A model generated the notes under the pieces. The model was given only the letters and a program-made list of their open reading frames with translations, ran no database searches and was not told where the DNA came from. From NCBI GenBank assembly GCA_964417555.1, contig CAYQIM010000029.1, positions 1 through 12,232 of the forward strand: 12,232 nucleotides of DNA, in the 5' to 3' direction. This stretch comes from CAYQIM01 sp964417555 (GTDB lineage Bacteria > Pseudomonadota > Gammaproteobacteria > Diplorickettsiales > Diplorickettsiaceae). This document shows, one piece after another, positions 7,615 through 12,232 of the stretch (position 1 is its first letter; every line of letters starts with the position of its first letter). The position numbers were made by a program, and so were the translations under genes.

Positions 7615-7629
7615 AAGGAGGTTTCAGTG
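7615..7629 (+). promoter_or_regulatory. Strong ribosome binding site that favours a GTG start at 7627
   Basis: AAGGAGG (7615-7621) is a full-strength Shine-Dalgarno, five bases before an in-frame GTG (7627-7629). The upstream ATG at 7591 has no comparable site (only GATTAAGCA before it), and from that start the Shine-Dalgarno would lie inside the coding region. The GTG is therefore the likelier start. Confidence 0.7.
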
Positions 7630-8964
7630 TTAAGTTCTATTTTTAATATTAAAAAATCAAATCCAAAAGAAAGCAGTCTTATTTCAAATTTGCTTAATAG
7701 TCTTTTTAAAGCGGTCCAATTTTCTTTAAACCAGCCTGCTAAATTAATTACTTTGGCTTTGGCAAGTCAGGTATTAGGTAGTCGTGCGATTGCTTTAGAT
7801 CCTGTTAAAAATCTTTCACTTATCAATCAAAATAGCTTAAACGATGGCATAGATTTAAACCATCGTTTAGCAGTCATAGAGGAGAAAATAGTTTCTGCAT
7901 CGATTCCTGTTATCGCTAATCAAGCTAATATTGAGGCAAGGAAAAAATATAGCAGCGTTTTAGATGGAAAAAAAACCACTATTAAAAGGGTAAGGCGTTC
8001 AAATTTTTTTGCAGATTCTCTAAATTATTTATATGAAAAACATTCGAGTTTCGTTAATTATTTAGGTGCTATGTTGCAGGATAATAATACATTACTTCGC
8101 AATGCGGCTGCAGCAGGCAATTTACCTATGGTTCGGCATCTCAAAAAACAAGGAGCGGATATTAATGCTCAAGACTTGGATGGTTGGTCTTCGCTTCACT
8201 TCGCGGCTTTTGAAGGTCACTTACCTGTCGTTAAATACCTTGTAGGGCAGCAAGGAGCTAACATTAATAATAAAGACAAACGTGGTCGGGATACACTTCA
8301 CTTTGCGATTTATAAAAATCATTTACTTGTCGTTAAGTACCTGGTAGAGCATGGGGCGAATATTCATAATAAAGGCTATTGGGATATGACTCCACTTCAT
8401 TTAGCGGCCGAAGAAGGTTACTTGCCTATCGTTAAGTACCTCGTAGGGCGCGGAGCAAATATTTATAGTGGAGACAGAGTTGATCTTATGCCGCTTCACT
8501 ACGCGGCTAGAAAAGGTCACTTGCCCGTCGTTAAGTACTTCGTAGAGGAGTGCGAAATGGATGTTAATACTACTCCTGACGATTCAGCCCCGCCACTTTA
8601 CTTTGCGGCTAAATATGGCCATTTGCTCCTTGTTAAGTACCTCATAGAACACGGAGCGAATATGGATGATTTCTATGTTGATGGGTGCTTTGTGAGTCTG
8701 ATTGGGGTTGCTGCTAACTATGGACACATTTCTATCGTTGAATACCTCCTGCAACAACGTAATCTCCAGCACCGTTCGCGGCGTGATCTTGTCCTTCAAG
8801 TCTTAGATTCTCGATCGGACGACGATAAGGGTAAGGAATATGGGAGTGATAAATCTATCATCCCTGTTTCGCTGTTATTTGCAGAAGCTCCTTTGCCAAA
8901 AAGTATCTCCAATCAGGTTGAAGATAAATCTACAACCCCTCAACTTGCTTTTGAGGTTTACTAA
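7627..8964 (+). CDS. Ankyrin-repeat protein, candidate secreted effector
   Basis: From the GTG at 7627 the product is 445 residues; an in-frame ATG at 7591 would add 12. Numbering below is from 7591. The N-terminal 160 residues match nothing I recognise. They include a mildly hydrophobic stretch (AKLITLALASQVLGSRAIA, 50-68) that could be an unusual signal peptide, and a basic patch (KRVRRS, 122-127). Residues 165-398 hold seven ankyrin repeats of about 33, most with LHxAA...GHLPVVKYLVxxGANI features; repeat 7 (366-398) is degenerate. The last 60 residues are polar (DSRSDDDKGKEYGSD). Ankyrin proteins bind other proteins, and in intracellular Legionellales many are Dot/Icm type IV effectors, but no secretion genes lie here, so that role is inference. 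The gene ends at a strong terminator. It could also be a structural or periplasmic protein. Confidence 0.85.
   Translation: MLSSIFNIKKSNPKESSLISNLLNSLFKAVQFSLNQPAKLITLALASQVLGSRAIALDPVKNLSLINQNSLNDGIDLNHRLAVIEEKIVSASIPVIANQANIEARKKYSSVLDGKKTTIKRVRRSNFFADSLNYLYEKHSSFVNYLGAMLQDNNTLLRNAAAAGNLPMVRHLKKQGADINAQDLDGWSSLHFAAFEGHLPVVKYLVGQQGANINNKDKRGRDTLHFAIYKNHLLVVKYLVEHGANIHNKGYWDMTPLHLAAEEGYLPIVKYLVGRGANIYSGDRVDLMPLHYAARKGHLPVVKYFVEECEMDVNTTPDDSAPPLYFAAKYGHLLLVKYLIEHGANMDDFYVDGCFVSLIGVAANYGHISIVEYLLQQRNLQHRSRRDLVLQVLDSRSDDDKGKEYGSDKSIIPVSLLFAEAPLPKSISNQVEDKSTTPQLAFEVY
8083..8784 (+). repeat. Tandem ankyrin-coding repeats, 99-102 bp period
   Basis: Near-identical DNA words recur at the same place in successive repeats: CGTTAAATAC at 8229, CGTTAAGTAC at 8331, 8430 and 8529, and TGTTAAGTAC at 8631. 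The spacings are 102, 99, 99 and 102 bp. Nucleotide-level similarity suggests fairly recent duplication or gene conversion among the middle repeats. The first and last repeats have diverged. Confidence 0.85.
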
Positions 8965-8993
8965 CCTTAATAATTTCACGTGTCTAAATTCAG

Positions 8994-9019
8994 AAAAGCC
9001 CTTTATAAAAAGGGCTTTT
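8994..9019. terminator. Bidirectional Rho-independent terminator
   Basis: AAAAGCCCTTT (8994-9004) and AAAGGGCTTTT (9009-9019) form a perfect 11-bp stem with a four-base loop, ATAA. On the plus strand the distal arm runs into six T (9016-9021), ending the ankyrin gene 30 bp past its stop. On the minus strand the same hairpin ends in TTTTC and starts about five bases after the tenA stop, so it also closes the thi operon. Confidence 0.9.
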
Positions 9020-9024
9020 TTGGC

Positions 9025-9699
9025 TTAAATTAATGGCTTAAATGTAGTATTTAGCCAGGTTTCTTGTGTATAAGCGCCTTGCCAGAAATACCATTCTAAG
9101 TGGGTCGCACGTTTGAATGCGGCAGTCATTTTCTTTTGTGTAGGTTCGGAAGCGTTTTCGCCTAATTCATTCAGTGTCGCAATCGCTAAGTCAACAGATG
9201 TGTTGAATTCAGGATTGGAATATAAATCAATCCATGCTTGATAAGGATTGTTAGCGGTTTTTTTTGCTAAAGCCCTTTGGCCGACTTGTTGGTAGACCCA
9301 AAAACAAGGTAACAAACTGGCAATGGCTTCTTCTATGGGAGCGGCATTGGCCATTTTTAGCAGGTAGTTGGTATACATAAAACAGAATGGACTTTGCTCA
9401 TGTCTTAAATGATCAGGGATGACAAACTTTTTTAAGGTGTTAACATGCAATTCGCGTTCTGCTTTCAGGGAATTTAAGGCAAATTGTAGAAAAAGTTCGG
9501 TTTGATGATCGTGAGGAAGTCGACTGGCTGTGAGTGCTAAGGCTTTAGAAAACTCAGTCAGATATAAAGCGTCTTGTGCGAGATAAAAGGTAAATTTTTC
9601 TAGCGGAAGTGTGCCGTCAGCCAATTCCTTATTAAAGGGATGGCCATAAATGTTTGGCATGAATTCAGCGATGGCTTCTTTTATTGAGTTAAATAGCAT
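9025..9699 (-). CDS. tenA: Aminopyrimidine aminohydrolase TenA (thiaminase II family)
   Basis: Encodes 224 residues, the usual length for TenA. The enzyme hydrolyses aminopyrimidine breakdown products of thiamine, and thiamine itself slowly, to yield the pyrimidine HMP. Residues matching the Bacillus subtilis active site are present: Asp43 and Tyr46 (YLAQDALYLTEF), the catalytic Cys132 in LLPCFWVYQQVG, and Glu202 in HLEWYFWQGAY. The cysteine places it in the TenA_C class. The enzyme is cytoplasmic. It is the last gene of the thi operon, overlapping thiD by 11 bp (9689-9699), with GAGAAG a few bases before the ATG, and is followed at once by the terminator. In this setting it supplies HMP to ThiD. 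It shows no damage. Confidence 0.93.
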   Translation of the reverse strand: MLFNSIKEAIAEFMPNIYGHPFNKELADGTLPLEKFTFYLAQDALYLTEFSKALALTASRLPHDHQTELFLQFALNSLKAERELHVNTLKKFVIPDHLRHEQSPFCFMYTNYLLKMANAAPIEEAIASLLPCFWVYQQVGQRALAKKTANNPYQAWIDLYSNPEFNTSVDLAIATLNELGENASEPTQKKMTAAFKRATHLEWYFWQGAYTQETWLNTTFKPLI

Positions 9700-10519
9700 G
9701 GCTTCTCTTCTTTAAATAATAAAAATGATTAACAGGACCATTTCCTTTGCCAATATTAAGATTTTTTCCGCTGTCAAGCGCTTGATATAGATAAGCTTTG
9801 GCTTTACGAATTGCGTCGTACAGTGTATTGCCTTGGGCAAGATAAGAGGCGATGGCAGATGATAAAGTGCAACCGGTACCATGCGTGTTCGGCGTGGCTA
9901 TACGTAGACTATCGAAACAAAAGATTTTCTTTCGTTGCTTATCGTAGAAAATATCCGGCGAATGACTGTCAGTTAAATGACCACCTTTCATCAGTACGGA
10001 TGTGTTATGTGTTTCCGCTAATGTTTTTGCAGCAGATTCCATTTGTTGGCGATCCCTTATTTTTTTGTTAAGAAGAATTTCTGCTTCTGGAATATTCGGT
10101 GTAATAAGCATAACGAGAGGAAATAAACTTGTTAAAGCTTGCACGGTATGCGGTTTTAACAACAAATCACCACTTTGTGTGGTCATTACCGGGTCTAAAA
10201 TGATAACAGGCGGTTGATATTTTTTTAAATTGTTGGCAATTAAAGCGATGATTTCTTCGTCGTATAACATACCGAGTTTAACCGCGGCCAGTGTAAGATC
10301 GGTAAATACGGCATCCATTTGTTGCTGGATAAACGCAAGCGGAATCGTTTGAATGGCTTGTACGCCTTGCGTATTTTGCGCTACTAAGACCGTAATAACA
10401 CTAGCGGCATAACTGCCAGTGGCTGAAATGGCTTTGATATCAGCTTGTATGCCGGCACCACCTGAGGGGTCAGTACCGGCAATACTAAGGACGCTGGGTA
10501 GGTTAATGGTGTTTAGCAT
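9689..10519 (-). CDS. thiD: Hydroxymethylpyrimidine / phosphomethylpyrimidine kinase ThiD
   Basis: Encodes 276 residues, a ribokinase-fold enzyme that phosphorylates HMP to HMP-P and then HMP-PP for ThiE. Clear signatures are SIAGTDPSGGAGIQADIK (12-29) for substrate binding, DPVM (109-112), TPNIPEAEIL (140-149), MKGGH (177-181), and the HGTGC anion hole with catalytic Cys217 (213-217). It ends with the family-typical GNGPVNHFYY. The length suits a free-standing ThiD rather than a ThiD-ThiE fusion. The ATG at 10519 lies 17 bp inside the end of thiE and has no visible Shine-Dalgarno, so translation is probably coupled to thiE. Pyridoxal kinase (PdxK/PdxY) is a related alternative, but the motifs and neighbours favour ThiD. 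Confidence 0.95.
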   Translation of the reverse strand: MLNTINLPSVLSIAGTDPSGGAGIQADIKAISATGSYAASVITVLVAQNTQGVQAIQTIPLAFIQQQMDAVFTDLTLAAVKLGMLYDEEIIALIANNLKKYQPPVIILDPVMTTQSGDLLLKPHTVQALTSLFPLVMLITPNIPEAEILLNKKIRDRQQMESAAKTLAETHNTSVLMKGGHLTDSHSPDIFYDKQRKKIFCFDSLRIATPNTHGTGCTLSSAIASYLAQGNTLYDAIRKAKAYLYQALDSGKNLNIGKGNGPVNHFYYLKKRSHAI

Positions 10520-11144
10520 AGCAAGATTGTGAAATGATATGCGACAGTTTTTGCGTCGCTTGTTTGGGGTTGCTAGCAGTCAAAAGACCGGAAGCTAAGG
10601 CAATGCCGGAAATAGGGCTGGATAATACGGTGTGAATATTCGTTTCGTTAATGCCACCAATGGCAACTACCGGTTTAGTGAGAATAGCTGTTATTTTTTT
10701 TAGTTTTTCAACACCCAGCGCCGAACCCTCTGGCTTTGTTCGTGTTGCAAAGAGCGGGCCTACACCAAAATAATCACAATCCCATGTTTGGCAGTGTTCG
10801 GCTTGCTGAATATTTTCTATCGAGAGCCCAATTATTTTTTTATAACCTAACTGTTGGCGTACCCAGGCATAGGGTTGATCGGTTTGACCAATATGCACGC
10901 CGTCGGCATCAATGGCTTTAGCCATTTCGACGTGATCATTAATAATTAAGGGAATATTTTTAGCTTTTAATAAGGCTTGTAACGATTTAGCTTGAGCGTG
11001 TATTTCTGATAAGTTTTGCTTTTTCATCCTTAATTGCACGCAGGTAATGCCTTCATCGATAATTTCTGCGACGGCATCGAACAGGGGACGCCCAGGGCAA
11101 GCGTTAGGATCGGCAATAAGATAGAGGGAATAATCTATTTGCAT
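10503..11144 (-). CDS. thiE: Thiamine-phosphate synthase ThiE
   Basis: Encodes 213 residues, a cytoplasmic TIM-barrel enzyme that joins HMP-PP and the thiazole phosphate HET-P into thiamine phosphate. Family motifs in order are QLRMK (37-41), IINDH (67-71), the barrel strand with GVHIGQTD (82-89), GPLFATRTK (129-137, pyrophosphate and thiazole binding) and AIGGI (161-165). The length is normal. The TenI paralogue is a possible confusion, but the complete QLRxK and GP...T.TK motifs and the lack of any thiazole-synthesis gene here favour ThiE. The ATG at 11144 overlaps the end of thiM by 10 bp with no good Shine-Dalgarno, so it is probably coupled. The product feeds ThiL, which is not in the window. 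Confidence 0.95.
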   Translation of the reverse strand: MQIDYSLYLIADPNACPGRPLFDAVAEIIDEGITCVQLRMKKQNLSEIHAQAKSLQALLKAKNIPLIINDHVEMAKAIDADGVHIGQTDQPYAWVRQQLGYKKIIGLSIENIQQAEHCQTWDCDYFGVGPLFATRTKPEGSALGVEKLKKITAILTKPVVAIGGINETNIHTVLSSPISGIALASGLLTASNPKQATQKLSHIISQSCYAKHH

Positions 11145-11956
11145 AGCTCAAGCGGTGATCGGGAGATAAAAGATTCTAAATCGGCTTGTTTTATGGTGTA
11201 TAGATTATCTAATAGCCTAGCATAAAAACTTCCTGGTCCAGCCGATTCTTGTGCTGTTAATTCGCCAAGTAAGCCAAATAACCCCATGGTATGGACAGCG
11301 GCGAGGAAGGGATCGGGGTTTACGGTTAAAAAGCTGGCAATAAGCGCGGTCAGCGAGCAGCCCATACCAACGACTTTGGTAAAGAGGGGAGTTCCATAAT
11401 CGAGCATCTGGCTACCATGGCTATCAACGATGAGGTCGGTTTTACCACTGACAACCACCACACAATGATAGGTGTTGGCGATAAAAGTAGCGGCTGCCAG
11501 TGCATTTTGACTAGCTTGCGTTGAATCTACCCCTTTTGTTTTTATCGTGCTATCAAGTAAAGCCATAATTTCAGATGCATTGCCACGAATCAGCGACACA
11601 CCATTTTGTAAAATTTTTAGCGCCGCTTTCGTTCGATAGTGGCTAGCACCGGCACCTACGGGATCAAAGACGATAGGAATATTGGCTTCTAAGGCCTTTT
11701 TTTGCGCAAGCGCCATAGCATCAAGCCAATTTTCATCGAGTGTGCCAATATTGATAACTAAGGCCTGCGAAAGTTGAATAATTTCAGCAATTTCTTCTTT
11801 GGAATGCGCCATGATGGGCGAGGCGCCTAACGCTAAGAGTAGGTTAGCCGTTATCGGCATCACCACCAAGTTAGTTATATTGTGAATAACTGGATTGATT
11901 TGGCGAATCTTATTTAAATCACGAAATAATGCGTCTAAATAAAACTTTGTTTTCAT
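11135..11956 (-). CDS. thiM: Hydroxyethylthiazole kinase ThiM
   Basis: Encodes 273 residues, a trimeric ribokinase-fold enzyme that phosphorylates salvaged 4-methyl-5-hydroxyethylthiazole (HET) to HET-P for ThiE. Visible motifs are VIHNITN (23-29), ALGASPIM (42-49), VFDPVGAGASHYR (96-108), IRGNASEI (123-130), GVDS (142-145), VVSGKTDLI (168-176), the catalytic GMGC (197-200) and GPGSF (240-244). It is full length. It is the first gene of the thi operon. The ATG at 11956 is preceded by AGGAAG with seven bases between AGGA and the start, and that site lies in the 3' edge of the TPP riboswitch. ThiM is a salvage enzyme, and its presence without thiazole synthesis genes suggests dependence on thiazole from outside. 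Confidence 0.96.
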   Translation of the reverse strand: MKTKFYLDALFRDLNKIRQINPVIHNITNLVVMPITANLLLALGASPIMAHSKEEIAEIIQLSQALVINIGTLDENWLDAMALAQKKALEANIPIVFDPVGAGASHYRTKAALKILQNGVSLIRGNASEIMALLDSTIKTKGVDSTQASQNALAAATFIANTYHCVVVVSGKTDLIVDSHGSQMLDYGTPLFTKVVGMGCSLTALIASFLTVNPDPFLAAVHTMGLFGLLGELTAQESAGPGSFYARLLDNLYTIKQADLESFISRSPLELCK

Positions 11957-11958
11957 GG

Positions 11959-12048
11959 CAACTTCCTACGCAGGTATTAGCCTGATCAGGTTAAAGGGTT
12001 AAATGCTTTGCATTCTCTCAGCCCTAGCTCGTTTGGGCACCCCTGTTG
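11959..12048 (-). promoter_or_regulatory. TPP riboswitch (THI element) controlling thiM-thiE-thiD-tenA
   Basis: Read on the minus strand, the conserved blocks appear in order: CAACAGGGGTGCC, GGGCTGAGA, ACCC, AACCTGATCAGGCTAATACC, then TGCGTAGGAAGTTG. P1 can form between CAAC (12045-12048) and GTTG (11959-11962). A small variable hairpin, AATGC-AAA-GCATT (12002-12014), lies between CTGAGA and ACCC. The aptamer ends two bases before the thiM ATG, and the Shine-Dalgarno AGGAAG (11962-11967) is part of its 3' side. There is no room for a separate terminator, so TPP binding probably blocks ribosome access directly. Coupled overlaps would carry the effect down the operon. Confidence 0.97.
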
Positions 12049-12078
12049 ATGGAACTGGCCTTAGACCAGAGAAAGCCT

Positions 12079-12108
12079 ATTAAACACTAATTGTAGTACT
12101 GTATTCAA
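12079..12108 (-). promoter_or_regulatory. Probable promoter of the thi operon
   Basis: On the minus strand TTGAAT (12103-12108) and TTTAAT (12079-12084) are 18 bp apart, each close to the sigma-70 consensus. A start near 12072 would give a short leader holding a small CTGG/CCAG hairpin and then the riboswitch. The promoter lies about 30 bp inside the right-hand repeat. The match is moderate and not unique in this AT-rich stretch. Confidence 0.4.
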
Positions 12109-12138
12109 GTTCAAAAGGGCTAAATAAATCTAATTCCT

Positions 12139-12232
12139 TCGACGAGACAATGAGAGCATTGCGGAAGCAATGCGAAGTTGAGGAGCCCGCGATAGGCGTG
12201 CGTTGACGGGCGAAGCAGGAAACGCATCACGC
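12139..12232. repeat. Right copy of the GC-rich dispersed repeat (inverted)
   Basis: Exact reverse complement of 7-100, running to the last base of the window, so its outer limit is not seen. On the plus strand it contains the frame MRALRKQCEVEEPAIGVR with a stop at 12204-12206. The same words occur in the left copy on the minus strand, but I see nothing to show the peptide is made. The copy starts abruptly against AT-rich DNA about 30 bp upstream of the thi promoter. Confidence 0.9.

Noticed and set aside
8229..8640. Regularly spaced repeated words resembling a CRISPR array
   Set aside because: The period of 99-102 bp matches ankyrin codon repeats, the DNA is an open reading frame throughout, and the 'spacers' are themselves related.
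8840..9028. Plus-strand ORF of 62 codons over the end of the ankyrin gene
   Set aside because: It runs in another frame through the ankyrin C-terminus and straight across the terminator hairpin, which a real gene would be unlikely to do.
9811..10217. Overlapping plus-strand ORFs opposite thiD
   Set aside because: They are antisense frames of a fully conserved ThiD, and their compositions fit a mirror of its coding strand.
10503..10519. Frameshift or ThiE-ThiD fusion at the overlap
   Set aside because: Both proteins are complete at full family length and the overlap is a normal coupled junction; the same holds at 9689-9699 and 11135-11144.

Overview
The window looks like AT-rich chromosomal DNA from a gammaproteobacterium, most likely a host-associated member of the Legionellales (Coxiellaceae, Rickettsiella/Diplorickettsia-like). 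The evidence is indirect. It combines an AddAB-type recombination pair of the proteobacterial TIGR03623 class, a salvage-only thiamine operon under a TPP riboswitch, a eukaryote-like ankyrin-repeat protein, long poly-A tracts inside genes, and a small gene broken at such a tract. No rRNA or other species marker is present. Both ends carry the same GC-rich repeat in inverted orientation, so the window is probably a whole contig that stops where assembly met a dispersed repeat.

Layout: (1) 1-119, left repeat copy, followed by a possible 3' gene remnant (118-261, +). (2) 244-568 (-), a small basic coding region split by a one-base shift in an A8 run, with a long nested inverted repeat and an extended -10 promoter just upstream. 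(3) 656-6665 (-), a two-gene operon: an AddB-like Fe-S nuclease followed, with a 17-bp overlap, by an AddA-like UvrD-family helicase-nuclease. (4) 6666-7116, a 451-bp divergent intergenic region with a 20% GC stretch, a cluster of DnaA-box-like 9-mers and a promoter for the rightward genes. (5) 7117-7488 (+), a four-helix DUF4383 membrane protein. (6) 7627-8964 (+), a seven-repeat ankyrin protein, a possible secreted effector. (7) 8994-9019, a bidirectional terminator. (8) 9025-11956 (-), thiM-thiE-thiD-tenA, every junction overlapping. (9) 11959-12048 (-), the TPP riboswitch, with a promoter further upstream. (10) 12139-12232, right repeat copy.

How the genes work together: the AddA- and AddB-like proteins should form one helicase-nuclease complex that processes double-strand breaks for RecA-dependent repair, in place of RecBCD. 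The thi operon salvages rather than builds thiamine. TenA releases hydroxymethylpyrimidine (HMP) from damaged thiamine, ThiD phosphorylates it to HMP-PP, ThiM phosphorylates the thiazole alcohol, and ThiE joins the two into thiamine phosphate. The riboswitch turns the operon down when TPP is plentiful. No de novo gene (thiC, thiG, thiS), thiL or transporter lies in the window. The ankyrin and DUF4383 genes have no evident link to either operon.

No clearly novel multi-gene system is visible. The least explained items are the flanking inverted repeats, the broken small gene with its nested palindrome, the origin-like intergenic region, and the ankyrin protein.
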